Positions 53,479 to 62,020 of a stretch of DNA of 64,000 nt are shown piece by piece. Within the stretch, counting starts at the first letter, position 1; each line of letters begins with the position of its first letter. Below the pieces are notes generated by a model that was given only the letters and a program-made list of their open reading frames with translations, did no database searches and was not told the origin of the DNA. Origin of the DNA: Dokdonia sp. Dokd-P16 (GTDB taxonomy: Bacteria > Bacteroidota > Bacteroidia > Flavobacteriales > Flavobacteriaceae). Where the stretch lies: the NCBI RefSeq assembly GCF_003095655.1, contig NZ_CP029151.1:329501-393500 (forward strand), given 5' to 3'. The translations under genes were made by a program, and so were the position numbers.

Positions 53479-54642
53479 TTATTTACTAGCAAATAGTTTT
53501 ACATCTCCTTCTGACACTTCTGGGCCACTTAAGATAATAAGTCGTTCTACTACATTGCGCAGTTCACGTATATTTCCTGTCCAGTCATAAGCCTTAAGTA
53601 AATCAATGGCTTTGTCTGAAAATGATTTTTTTGCAGTTCCCTGCTCTTGAGAGATTTTCTTTGCAAAATGTTCTATAAGAATCGGAATGTCATCTCTACG
53701 ATCATTGAGCGCTGGCACTTTAATTAAAATTACTGCCAGTCTATGATATAAATCCTCACGGAATCTTCCTTCTGCTATTTCTTCTTTTAGATTCTTATTA
53801 GTTGCCGCCACTACACGCACATCCACTTTAATGTCTTTATCACTACCTACACGTTGTACACGGCTTTCTTGTAAAGCTCTAAGTACTTTGGCCTGTGCAG
53901 AAAGACTCATATCTCCTATTTCATCTAGAAAAATAGTTCCACCGTTTGCAGCTTCAAACTTTCCAGCACGATCTTTATTTGCGCTAGTAAAAGCACCTTT
54001 TACGTGGCCAAAAAGTTCGCTCTCTATAAGTTCTGACGGGATGGCAGCACAGTTTACCTCTATAAGTGCTCCTTTTGCACGATCACTTTTCTCGTGCAGC
54101 CAGTGTGCTACCAGCTCTTTACCAGTACCATTAGGTCCAGTAATAAGTACTCTAGCATCTGTAGGTGCAACCTTCTCAATCATTTCTTTAATTTGACCGA
54201 TCTCCTTGCTTTTACCCACCATCTCGTATTTCTTACTCACCTTTTTCTTAAGCTGAATGTTTTCTACAACAAGGGTTTTACGGTCTAGTGCGTTGCGTAC
54301 CGTATTAAGTAATCTATTAAGGTCTGGCGGCTTAGATATATAATCAAAAGCTCCTAAACGCATCGTGTTTACAGCCGTATCTAGGTCACCATGCCCTGAG
54401 ATCATTACCATAGGAGTTTCTGGCTTGAGCTTACGTGCAGCTTCAAGTACCTCAACACCATCCATTTTAGGCATTTTAATATCACAAAGGACTAAGTCAT
54501 AGTCTTCCTCGCGGATCTTATTAATACCTTCAAGTCCATCTGCAGCTTCTTCTACTTGATAATCCTTACTCTCTTCTGATAATATTTTAGTAAGTACACG
54601 ACGTATCGCAGCCTCATCCTCTATAATTAAAATCTTTGCCAT
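53479..54642 (-). CDS. Response regulator with AAA+ domain, lacking the DNA-binding domain
   Basis: A 387-residue protein. A receiver domain (1-120) has the acidic pair E8/D9 and phosphoacceptor D54 in LVLCDIKMPKMDG. The AAA+ domain (about 140-370) has GPNGTGKELV (Walker A), SELFGHVKGAFTSANKDRAG (L1 loop), GGTIFLDEIGDM (Walker B) and the R-rich WTGNIRELRNVV sensor 2. The L1 loop is GAFTSA rather than the GAFTGA that contacts sigma-54. The chain ends after VSEGDVKLFASK, with no helix-turn-helix, whereas NtrC-type proteins have about 60 more residues. It may work without binding DNA. Confidence 0.85.
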   Translation of the reverse strand: MAKILIIEDEAAIRRVLTKILSEESKDYQVEEAADGLEGINKIREEDYDLVLCDIKMPKMDGVEVLEAARKLKPETPMVMISGHGDLDTAVNTMRLGAFDYISKPPDLNRLLNTVRNALDRKTLVVENIQLKKKVSKKYEMVGKSKEIGQIKEMIEKVAPTDARVLITGPNGTGKELVAHWLHEKSDRAKGALIEVNCAAIPSELIESELFGHVKGAFTSANKDRAGKFEAANGGTIFLDEIGDMSLSAQAKVLRALQESRVQRVGSDKDIKVDVRVVAATNKNLKEEIAEGRFREDLYHRLAVILIKVPALNDRRDDIPILIEHFAKKISQEQGTAKKSFSDKAIDLLKAYDWTGNIRELRNVVERLIILSGPEVSEGDVKLFASK

Positions 54643-54644
54643 TG

Positions 54645-55541
54645 TTATATTTTAAATTTTATACCTGAACGACCGTAAAACGTATTTCTGTCGTTTATGG
54701 TAAATACATCATCTCTATCGCCATCACGTAATCGTATGTCATTTATAATCGTGTGTCCAGCATATATATAGAATACTAAGTGTTTTGTAAAACAGTATTC
54801 ATATCCTACGCCAAATAGTGCTACCATCATAGAGATACTCTCCGCAGTTTCAAACTCACCAGCAGGTATTGCAACATCTACATTATCTTGAATATTTGCA
54901 TAAAATCCATCAAGTGTCACAAAACTTTGAAGTATGTGCCTACGGTCTTTCCCAAAATAGCGTTTTATATTTGATTTTGGAACACCTAGCGTATATGACC
55001 AGTCTGGATGAAATTCTTTATAATAGTTTACAAAAGGTAATGGAAATGGTCTTCCAGATTCTGTATCATAGCGACCACCAATAATAAGTCGCCACGGTTT
55101 ATCCAGACCTTCATTTGTTTTATCGTTAATAAAATATAAAGCCCCAGTATGCACATAATCACTACTAGCAGCAGACCCTGTACTAAAATTAGACGTTACC
55201 GTAGTACCTAGTTTTGCTCCTATGCGCCACTCCTCACTTATTTTCTGAGTATATCCTAGAGACAGACTAAACGATTGAAATCTATCTAAGTCTTCACGGC
55301 TAAAAGGCACAACATCTTCAAACTTCAAATTCACATTGCGATATTCAAATCCAGGAACTAAGTATGTATCTTCTTTAAGTTTTATAGGAACATTAATAAA
55401 TGTTCTAAACCTCCTAAACGAATTATCAGATTGCTCCTGCGGGAAGTATGTATACTCAATCCTAGCTAAATCTGTAAGCTGAGCAAAACAAGTACCACTC
55501 AACAGTAGTAATACTATAATAATGTTAGTCTGTTTATTCAT
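54645..55541 (-). CDS. DUF6268-like outer-membrane barrel protein
   Basis: About 298 residues from the ATG at 55541. Signal peptide MNKQTNIIIVLLLLSGTCFA then QLTDLARIEYTYFPQEQSDN. Strand-like blocks such as TYLVPGFEYRNVNLKFEDVV, LSLGYTQKISEEWRIGAKLG and WRLIIGGRYDTESGRPFPLP repeat through the chain, which ends in GRSGIKFKI, a barrel-type C-terminus. Function unknown; similar proteins are in flavobacterial outer membranes. It overlaps the MscS gene end by 8 bases. Confidence 0.75.
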   Translation of the reverse strand: MNKQTNIIIVLLLLSGTCFAQLTDLARIEYTYFPQEQSDNSFRRFRTFINVPIKLKEDTYLVPGFEYRNVNLKFEDVVPFSREDLDRFQSFSLSLGYTQKISEEWRIGAKLGTTVTSNFSTGSAASSDYVHTGALYFINDKTNEGLDKPWRLIIGGRYDTESGRPFPLPFVNYYKEFHPDWSYTLGVPKSNIKRYFGKDRRHILQSFVTLDGFYANIQDNVDVAIPAGEFETAESISMMVALFGVGYEYCFTKHLVFYIYAGHTIINDIRLRDGDRDDVFTINDRNTFYGRSGIKFKI

Positions 55542-56529
55542 CAATCATATCATTTTTAAGGGGTTCAATATTGGTGTTAACTGCTGTTTTATTAGGTGTA
55601 TATACTGGATTTGCCGTATTAAAAAGATGTACATCCCTCTGTGGAAAAGGAATGGTAATCCCGCTTTCGCGAAAACGGTCGTCTATCGCATACCTAAGCG
55701 CACTTTTGATTCTTGGGTCTACAAAACTGTCTCTCACAAAAAAGTATAGACCAAAATCCAGCGAACTATCACCAAAGTTTTCAAAAAGCGCAAAAGGCTT
55801 TGGATGCTTTAAAATCTCAGGATGTGCGACTGCACATTCTAGTAATATTTTTTCTACCTGTCTAGTATCACTTCCATAAGCAACGCCCACCTTTACATTC
55901 TCTCGGGTAGTTTTATGATTTTGAGTGTAATTATAAACAGTATCAGTTATAAACTTATGATTGGGTATAATTATTACTTTATCATCTCTTGTTAATGCTC
56001 TTGTAGTACGTAGTTTTATTTCAAACACACGACCTACTCTTCCATCCATTTCAATAATATCTCCTGCAGATATAGACTTATCTATCATAATAAGGATACC
56101 ACCTATTACGTCTTGAAATACCTCTTGCAATGCAAGACCCAGACCAACAAATAATGCTGCGGATGCTGTGAGCAGCACCGTAATATTAATCCCTGAAGCA
56201 CTCATCGTAGCAAGCACTACCACTATATAAGCGATATACTTGATAAACTTAAAAACGCTTACAAACTTAAGTTTGTCATCGCCCTCCATTTTACGTGTCA
56301 TTAACACACGTATCCACTTAAGGAGAATGCTTGTGAGTATAAAAGCTATTATTAGAATGATAAGGTGACCCACTGTAAAACCTATATGATTAGGTTCTTT
56401 ACCTACACTTATAAGCTCAAAGCCAAGCCACTCTTTAATAGTGCCCCAGACATCTTCTTCTATAATATCTTTTACTTTATCTACAGTCTCTTCCTGTAGA
56501 ACAAAAAGGAGTGCTAGTATTTTAACCAT
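55534..56529 (-). CDS. MscS-family mechanosensitive channel
   Basis: A 331-residue inner-membrane protein with three hydrophobic segments. The pore helix TM3 is ALFVGLGLALQEVFQDVIGG, followed by GDIIEMDGRVGRVFEIKLRT and IIIPNHKFITDTVYNYT of the beta domain. The C-terminal FRESGITIPFPQRDVHLF is the conserved MscS ending. It opens under membrane tension and releases solutes. A degenerate palindrome (55662-55677) encodes RFRESG in this conserved end. Starts in an overlap with the exporter permease gene. Confidence 0.93.
   Translation of the reverse strand: MVKILALLFVLQEETVDKVKDIIEEDVWGTIKEWLGFELISVGKEPNHIGFTVGHLIILIIAFILTSILLKWIRVLMTRKMEGDDKLKFVSVFKFIKYIAYIVVVLATMSASGINITVLLTASAALFVGLGLALQEVFQDVIGGILIMIDKSISAGDIIEMDGRVGRVFEIKLRTTRALTRDDKVIIIPNHKFITDTVYNYTQNHKTTRENVKVGVAYGSDTRQVEKILLECAVAHPEILKHPKPFALFENFGDSSLDFGLYFFVRDSFVDPRIKSALRYAIDDRFRESGITIPFPQRDVHLFNTANPVYTPNKTAVNTNIEPLKNDMIDE
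55662..55677. repeat. Degenerate palindrome copy
   Basis: CGCTTTCGCGAAAACG, one change from the consensus; read RFRES within the conserved MscS C-terminal segment. Confidence 0.7.
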
Positions 56530-57818
56530 TTAATTAAATCTTTATAAGTAGGTTTTTTACCATACATCAATATCCCTACGCGATATATTTTTGAACCAAA
56601 CCATACTGTAAACACGAATGATGCCACTAGTAAGGTAATAGACAATGCAAGTTGCCACACCGGAACCTCAAATGGTATACGCATTAACATCACAATAGGC
56701 GAGGTAAGCGGTATAATTGAAAAAACTGTTGCTACGGTACCATGAGGATTATCTATTACTGCAAAAAAGCCAACATAAATACCTAACATCAACGGCATAA
56801 TGATAGGCAACATAAACTGCTGAGTATCTGTCTCATTATCTACTGCTGCACCTATTGCCGCATATATAGAGCTATATAAGAAGTATCCTCCTATAAAATA
56901 AATAAAGAAGCCTACTACGAGTTGCAATAGCGGAAGTTTTTGAATTTCTTGTAGTAACTCAATCACCATCCCAGGGTCTTCTGCAATTTGTTGTGCTTGA
57001 GAAGCAGCAGGGCTCGCCGCTGATGCCGCTGAAGGATCTATACCGAATACCGTGGTTAATACCACTAGCAATACTCCTCCCACAATAACCCAAATCGAGA
57101 ATTGCGTAATTCCGGCAAGTGTAGTACCTAGTATTTTACCCATCATTAGTTGGAAAGGTTTTACAGACGATATGATTACTTCAATGATTCTATTAGTCTT
57201 TTCCTCAATCACAGAACGCATCACCATGTTGCCATAAATGATAATAAACATCATTAATAAGTAACCCGCAGCTCCTCCAAAACCAGCCTTCACCCAGTTA
57301 CTCATTTTAGAACTCGTTTCTCCAGAAAAGTTTTCTATTTGCACGTCAATACTGCTTTTGGCAGTTTCTAATGTGTTTAAATCTATACCTTGAGCGATGA
57401 GATTTTCATCGGTCATTTTCTTTTCAATGCGTTTTTCTATATCTCCTATAAAACTAAAAGAAGGTGTTTCATTACCGTAAAAGGTAACTGCATCTTCTAC
57501 TATAGCAGCATTATCGTTAATATGGATGAGCCCATAATACCCTTCGCCTTTTGCAACCTCTTTTCCAGCTTCCAGTCCTTGATCACTTAGATTGAGATAG
57601 GTAGTTTGGTCAGTATTGAAAAATACAGTTTCAAATTTCCCAGAGTCGTCTACTACTACAATTGTGCGTTTATCTTCGCTATTAAGTTGAGTAAGGTAAG
57701 AGATTAATAAAATCATCCCCACAAGTATAAGCGGACTCAAAAATGTCATTATTAAAAATGACTTATTGCGCACTCTTGCAATGTATTCCCTCTTTATAAT
57801 TAACTTAAGTATGCTCAT
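56514..57818 (-). CDS. ABC-2 type transporter permease (NatB-like)
   Basis: A 434-residue protein with one N-terminal helix, a large extracytoplasmic domain (about 45-175) and five more helices from about 185 on. LIIKREYIARVRNKSFLIMT is the typical start, and MVMRSVIEEKTNRIIEVIIS plus SVKPFQLMMGKILGTTLAGI is the signature of NatB/ABC2_membrane_3 proteins. It would pair with the ATPase encoded just upstream; start and ATPase stop overlap as ATGA. Substrate (Na+, peptide or lipid) is not determinable. Confidence 0.9.
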   Translation of the reverse strand: MSILKLIIKREYIARVRNKSFLIMTFLSPLILVGMILLISYLTQLNSEDKRTIVVVDDSGKFETVFFNTDQTTYLNLSDQGLEAGKEVAKGEGYYGLIHINDNAAIVEDAVTFYGNETPSFSFIGDIEKRIEKKMTDENLIAQGIDLNTLETAKSSIDVQIENFSGETSSKMSNWVKAGFGGAAGYLLMMFIIIYGNMVMRSVIEEKTNRIIEVIISSVKPFQLMMGKILGTTLAGITQFSIWVIVGGVLLVVLTTVFGIDPSAASAASPAASQAQQIAEDPGMVIELLQEIQKLPLLQLVVGFFIYFIGGYFLYSSIYAAIGAAVDNETDTQQFMLPIIMPLMLGIYVGFFAVIDNPHGTVATVFSIIPLTSPIVMLMRIPFEVPVWQLALSITLLVASFVFTVWFGSKIYRVGILMYGKKPTYKDLIKWLKY

Positions 57819-58753
57819 TTGTTTTGACTAACTGTTTGAATGAAGATATCGTTTACACTTGGTATCACTTCCATAAAATGGGTGACTTGTCCATGATTTT
57901 TCAAGGTAGTAAGTAATTCATTTGGCGTAGACTTATCACCCATTTCCACACGAAGCTTGTGTTCATTACCCAAACTTTTAAAATGCGCTGGAGTTACATT
58001 AAAAGCAGCTTTGAGTTCTTGTTCTGCTTTCGCGAAAGCGGTCTCATCTACAACTTGTACTCCTACATCAAACGTATTATTCTGGTATGCTCTCTTAATG
58101 CTGTTTACTTCACCATCGAGAATTTTATTAGATTTATTAATAAGTGCTATATGATCACAAAGCTCCTCTACAGATTCCATACGGTGTGTACTAAAGATAA
58201 CCGTCGCACCCTCATCACGCAATTGTAAAATCTCATCCTTAATAAGATTTGCATTTATAGGATCAAACCCACTGAAGGGTTCATCAAAAATGAGCAACTT
58301 AGGCTGATGCATTACGGTCACTACAAATTGGATTTTCTGCGCTTGACCTTTAGAAAGCTCCTGAATTTTTTTATCCCACCAGTCTCCTATTTTCAGTTTT
58401 TCAAACCAATGTTTGGCTCGTTTTTTTGCATCTGCTTTAGATAAACCTTTAAGTTGGGCTAGGTAAAGTACCTGCTCCCCTACTTTCATAGATTTATATA
58501 AGCCACGCTCTTCTGGCATATAGCCTATGTCGCGTATGTGATGTTGTTGTAATGGCTCACCTCCCAGCGTTACACTACCGGTATCTGGCATGGTAATCTG
58601 GTTGATAATACGAATGAGTGTTGTCTTTCCTGCGCCATTAGGGCCTAGGAGGCCAAAAATGCTTCCTTCTGGAACAGCAATGGAAACGTTATTAAGTGCG
58701 GTAAAGTCACCAAACTTCTTTGAGACTGTATCTGCAACGAGTAATGAATTCAT
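57815..58753 (-). CDS. ABC transporter ATPase (NatA-like)
   Basis: A 312-residue protein. GPNGAGKTTLIRIINQI (Walker A), LSKGQAQKIQFVVTVM (signature), LLIFDEPFSGFDPINA (Walker B) and FSTHRMESVEELCDH (switch His) are intact. A C-terminal regulatory domain of about 85 residues (DUF4162-type) follows. A palindrome at 58026-58040 encodes AFAKA in that tail (VVDETAFAKAEQEL). First gene of the pair with the NatB-like permease. Confidence 0.92.
   Translation of the reverse strand: MNSLLVADTVSKKFGDFTALNNVSIAVPEGSIFGLLGPNGAGKTTLIRIINQITMPDTGSVTLGGEPLQQHHIRDIGYMPEERGLYKSMKVGEQVLYLAQLKGLSKADAKKRAKHWFEKLKIGDWWDKKIQELSKGQAQKIQFVVTVMHQPKLLIFDEPFSGFDPINANLIKDEILQLRDEGATVIFSTHRMESVEELCDHIALINKSNKILDGEVNSIKRAYQNNTFDVGVQVVDETAFAKAEQELKAAFNVTPAHFKSLGNEHKLRVEMGDKSTPNELLTTLKNHGQVTHFMEVIPSVNDIFIQTVSQNK
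58026..58040. repeat. Palindrome copy inside a coding sequence
   Basis: Exact GCTTTCGCGAAAGC core with G on its right, read AFAKA in the C-terminal part of the NatA-like ATPase. Confidence 0.95.
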
Positions 58754-58934
58754 AGATAGTGGTTAATCAAGCTAAGATAGGAATATGACCTGACGGAGGC
58801 ATAACTGTTAGCTATAATTTAGGAGTTTTATTAAACGTGCTGAGACCTTTACAGTTATAAACCATTTATTATAACGAGAAAACTAGACAAACAGTATTAT
58901 AAAACAAGATTTACAAAACGTCCTAAAAGCAAAA

Positions 58935-58962
58935 CCCACCCTAGACGTAAGTTCAGGATGGG
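58935..58962. terminator. Weaker terminator-like hairpin
   Basis: CCCACCCT (58935-58942) pairs with AGGATGGG (58955-58962) with one mismatch; read on the minus strand the stem is followed by TTTTGCTTTT. Confidence 0.5.
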
Positions 58963-58976
58963 AAAAAAAATTGCTA

Positions 58977-59016
58977 TGAAAAAGAAAAATAACGTCAAAC
59001 ATTGTTTAACGTTATT
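58977..59016 (-). terminator. Rho-independent terminator of dnaJ
   Basis: AATAACGTCAAAC (58988-59000) pairs with GTTTAACGTTATT (59004-59016), 12 of 13 positions, three-base loop. On the minus strand it is followed by a T-rich run (TTTTTCTTTTT), 63 bases after the dnaJ stop. Confidence 0.8.
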
Positions 59017-59078
59017 CAAATATAAGTTTTTTTTATGAACCCTATAATTTTGGTTTCACAAAATTTGAAAGTTTCACA

Positions 59079-60209
59079 TTATGAGAACATATCTTTAACT
59101 TTTTCAAAGAATGACTTATCTCCAGTTTCAGGATTAGGCATAAAATTATCATCTGTTGCCATCTTCTCAAAAAACTGCTTTTGCTCTTTATTAAGTGTCT
59201 TAGGCGTCCATACATTTACGTGTACTAATAAATCTCCTTTACCGTACCCATTTATAGATGGAATACCTTTACCACGCAAGCGTAGTATCTTACCACTTTG
59301 TACACCTTCTTCTATCTTGATACGTACTTTACCAGTAACAGTATCAATCTCTTTAGATGTACCTAGCACTGCCTCACTAATACTAATGTAAAGATCTAGG
59401 TGAAGGTTATCACCTTCTCTCTGTAAGAACTCGTGATCTTTTTCTTCTATTGCTACAAGTAAATCTCCTGCAATACCGTTACCCGGCGCTTCGTTACCTT
59501 TTCCAGTAACCTTAAGCTGCATTCCATCTACTACTCCTGCAGGTATTTTGATACTTACAGTTTCTTCATCTATAATAAGTCCTTGAGCATCTGCTCCATC
59601 TGGACGTTTGTCAATCATTTGCCCTGCACCACCACATGTAGTACAAGGAGCACTTGTTTGCATACGTCCTAAAATAGTATTCTGGATTTTTGTTACTTGT
59701 CCAGCACCATTACAGGTAGTACACGTTTTATATGAAACTCCAGCGGCTTGCTTTTTACGCTTAACCTTGATTTTTTTCTCAACGCCGTTTGCAATTTCTT
59801 CAATAGTAAGTTTTACACGAATACGTAAGTTACTTCCCTTCACTCGACGCTGACCTCCGCCACCACCAAATCCAGAAAAACCACCTCCGCCGCCACCAAA
59901 AGCACCGCCGAAAATATCTCCAAACTGACTGAAGATATCATCCATGTTCATACCTCCACCACCGAAGCCGCCACCGCCACCTCCGCCTTCAAAGGCTTGG
60001 TGACCGTATTGATCATAACGAGCACGCTTGTTATCATCACTAAGCACCTCATATGCCTCTGCAGCTTTCTTAAAGTTTGCTTCTGCAGTATCATCACCAG
60101 GGTTTTTATCTGGGTGATATTGCACCGCTTTCTTTCGGTACGCTTTTTTAATTTCGGCTGCTGTGGCTCCTTTTGAGATACCTAATATGTCGTAAAAATC
60201 TTCTTTCAT
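59079..60209 (-). CDS. dnaJ: Chaperone protein DnaJ
   Basis: About 376 residues from the ATG at 60207-60209; a TTG two codons earlier is possible. The J domain has YHPDKNPG (HPD at 32-34). The glycine-rich linker from about 72 is followed by a zinc domain that keeps only two of the four CxxCxGxG motifs (CTTCNGAG and CTTCGGAG), equal to motifs 2 and 3, with the outer two lost. The substrate-binding beta domains and C-terminal FLQREGDNLHLDLYISISEA are normal. Co-chaperone of DnaK. It follows grpE by 89 bases in one unit. Confidence 0.96.
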   Translation of the reverse strand: MKEDFYDILGISKGATAAEIKKAYRKKAVQYHPDKNPGDDTAEANFKKAAEAYEVLSDDNKRARYDQYGHQAFEGGGGGGGFGGGGMNMDDIFSQFGDIFGGAFGGGGGGFSGFGGGGGQRRVKGSNLRIRVKLTIEEIANGVEKKIKVKRKKQAAGVSYKTCTTCNGAGQVTKIQNTILGRMQTSAPCTTCGGAGQMIDKRPDGADAQGLIIDEETVSIKIPAGVVDGMQLKVTGKGNEAPGNGIAGDLLVAIEEKDHEFLQREGDNLHLDLYISISEAVLGTSKEIDTVTGKVRIKIEEGVQSGKILRLRGKGIPSINGYGKGDLLVHVNVWTPKTLNKEQKQFFEKMATDDNFMPNPETGDKSFFEKVKDMFS

Positions 60210-60298
60210 AATCAAAGCTCAGCGTTACTGAGCACTCTTAATCTATTGCAATCGCAGTATAAGTTTAGCCCAATACTGAGATATAAATCATTTTAAAA

Positions 60299-60865
60299 TT
60301 ATTGTCCCGTAACTACTTTAGGAAACCGGATGATCTTATCTCCCAGTTTATATCCCTTTTCTATCACGTCTACAATTTTACCTTTCAATTTCTTGCTAGG
60401 TGCTGGTATTTGAGTTATTGCCTCATGTTGATCTGCATTAAAATCATCTCCAGCTCTCACACTCATTTCTTCAAGTCCTTTAGACTTAAGCGTCTCCTTA
60501 AATTTATTGCTTATAAGCGTCATTCCTTTTACGTGAACGTCGTCTTTATCGCCTTTAAATTCATTAAGAGCACGGTCAAAATCATCTGCAACTGGAAGCA
60601 TCGCTTGTATGACTTCTTGTCCAGCTGTTTTATATAACTCTATACGCTCCTTAGTAGTACGTCTTTTGTAATTCTCAAATTCGGCAAAAAGGCGTAAAAA
60701 TTTATCTTTCTCCTCTGCAAGTTGATCTTGAACGATTTCTAGTTCGCTTCTTTCATCTTTTACTTCCTCAGCAGGCTCTACCGTTGCATCTTCTGCCTCG
60801 TGTACAAACTGCTCTTGAGCAGCTTCGTCTACTGTATTATCTGGTGTTTTATCTTCTGTTGCCAT
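60299..60865 (-). CDS. grpE: Nucleotide exchange factor GrpE
   Basis: A 188-residue protein. A charged, disordered N-terminus of about 40 residues precedes a long coiled coil (LEIVQDQLAEEKDKFLRLFA) with FENYKRRTTKERIELYKTAG, and the C-terminal beta domain has FNADQHEAITQIPAPSKKLK and VIEKGYKLGDKIIRFPKVVT. It releases ADP from DnaK. A promoter with TTG/TACTTTTG and a short direct repeat lies upstream. Confidence 0.95.
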   Translation of the reverse strand: MATEDKTPDNTVDEAAQEQFVHEAEDATVEPAEEVKDERSELEIVQDQLAEEKDKFLRLFAEFENYKRRTTKERIELYKTAGQEVIQAMLPVADDFDRALNEFKGDKDDVHVKGMTLISNKFKETLKSKGLEEMSVRAGDDFNADQHEAITQIPAPSKKLKGKIVDVIEKGYKLGDKIIRFPKVVTGQ

Positions 60866-60897
60866 AATGGTCTTAAATTCAATTTTTATTGAGGTGG

Positions 60898-60929
60898 CAA
60901 AAGTACTGCCAATTGTATCAAAATGTCAA
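60898..60929 (-). promoter_or_regulatory. Promoter of grpE-dnaJ
   Basis: On the minus strand TTG (60929-60927) and TACTTTTG (60905-60898) are 21 bases apart, fitting the Bacteroidota consensus, 33 bases before the grpE start. Confidence 0.65.
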
Positions 60930-60936
60930 AATGTCA
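60918..60936 (-). promoter_or_regulatory. Direct repeat overlapping the grpE -33 box (possible operator)
   Basis: The minus strand reads TGACATTTTGACATTTTGA, two copies of a nine-base word on top of the -33 TTG. A transcription factor bound here could control the chaperone genes. Confidence 0.35.
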
Positions 60937-61197
60937 CTGGCTTTTTAAAAGTTACAGTTTTGTACATTTTCAATGTTCTAAACTATAAATCTGCATTATA
61001 ACAATAACTATAATATAGTAGATACTTTGCTCTGTTTCTCTATCTAATCTTTACTACTCAAGAAGAAATATATAAGTAGCAACGAGCCTTCAAAATACAC
61101 TCATTAATAACTTAGATCAAATTACAGCGTTTGAGATGATGCTCAGCCCTTATTCCCATTACTAATATTTAATCAAAGAACTTGTTATAATGTTTGT

Positions 61198-61217
61198 TAC
61201 GCTTTCGCGAAAGCGTA
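61198..61217. repeat. Longest palindrome copy, intergenic
   Basis: TACGCTTTCGCGAAAGCGTA, a perfect 20-bp palindrome about 80 bases before the YceI start codon. Confidence 0.95.
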
Positions 61218-61261
61218 CTACTATTTAAGATAACATTATGATAAGGGCTATGGATAAATGT

Positions 61262-61269
61262 TAATTTTG
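61262..61269 (+). promoter_or_regulatory. Candidate -7 box of the YceI gene
   Basis: TAATTTTG (TAnnTTTG) 25 bases before the start codon; no TTG at the normal distance upstream. Confidence 0.5.
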
Positions 61270-61294
61270 CAGTTCACTAAATAATATTATCAAC

Positions 61295-61960
61295 ATGAAA
61301 AAACAAATTTTAAATACACTTGCTGCTGTAGCTCTTGTTGCAGGAGTAGTTTCTTGTAAAGGAGAAAAGAATGAGACAGAAGCAAAAGATGCTCAAGAAG
61401 TTGCTGTAGTAGAAGATGCTGCAAAATTTAAGGTAGATGCTGCAGGCTCTACAATTGCATGGGTAGGAAGCAAGCCTACAGGAAAGCACAACGGAACTAT
61501 CAACATAGAAAACGGTGTTGTGAACGTTGCAGGAGATGCTATTACTGGAACATTTCTTATTGACATGACTTCTATTACTGTAACTGACCTTGAGGCTGGT
61601 GACGGAAAAGAAAGTCTTGAAGGACACTTAAAAGGAATGGCAGAAGGAAAAGAAGATCATTTCTTTAACGTTGCAAAATATCCTACTGCTGCTTTTGAAG
61701 TAACTGGAGTTACAGAAAAAGATGGTAAAAAAATGATGCAAGGTAACCTTACTATAAGAGACCAGAAGAAGAACATTGAGTTCCCAGTTTCTTATGCTGT
61801 AGAAGGTGAAAATATGACACTTACAAGTGAACCATTTACTATAGATCGTACTGATTGGGGAGTAAACTACGGATCACAATCTGTATTTGACGATTTAGGA
61901 GATAAATTTATTTCTGACGATATCGAGCTTACTGTAAATCTTAAAGCTACAAAAGCTTAA
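61295..61960 (+). CDS. YceI-family lipoprotein
   Basis: A 221-residue exported lipoprotein. The signal peptide ends in AGVVSC, so Cys21 should carry lipid. The YceI domain starts KFKVDAAGSTIAWVGSKPTG and includes HNGTINIENGVVNVAGDAIT, ITVTDLEAGDGKESLEGHLK and the strand-rich end FDDLGDKFISDDIELTVNLK. YceI barrels bind isoprenoid-type lipids. The acidic spacer after the Cys (KGEKNETEAKDAQE) is a linker. A two-way terminator follows. Confidence 0.92.
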   Translation: MKKQILNTLAAVALVAGVVSCKGEKNETEAKDAQEVAVVEDAAKFKVDAAGSTIAWVGSKPTGKHNGTINIENGVVNVAGDAITGTFLIDMTSITVTDLEAGDGKESLEGHLKGMAEGKEDHFFNVAKYPTAAFEVTGVTEKDGKKMMQGNLTIRDQKKNIEFPVSYAVEGENMTLTSEPFTIDRTDWGVNYGSQSVFDDLGDKFISDDIELTVNLKATKA

Positions 61961-61984
61961 GACTTACTTTTTAAAAAGCATAAA

Positions 61985-62015
61985 AAAAGCCACTCTCACG
62001 AGTGGCTTTTCTTTT
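61985..62015. terminator. Bidirectional terminator
   Basis: AAAAGCCACTC (61985-61995) pairs with GAGTGGCTTTT (62000-62010) around a four-base loop; T run on one side and A run on the other serve both converging genes. Confidence 0.92.
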
Positions 62016-62020
62016 TTTGG

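Larger units (their letters stand above)
58754..59078. other. Intergenic region with two hairpins
   Basis: 325 bases with no gene. It contains two inverted repeats near the dnaJ side (58935-58962 and 58988-59016, the latter a likely terminator). The first 180 bases should hold the promoter of the NatAB-like pair; I see no full TTG/TAnnTTTG match. Confidence 0.6.
60866..61294. other. Divergent intergenic region between grpE and the YceI gene
   Basis: 429 bases without a gene. It holds the grpE promoter and direct repeat (60898-60936), a 20-bp palindrome (61198-61217) and a TAATTTTG box before the YceI gene. The middle (60960-61190) shows nothing I recognise. Confidence 0.65.
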
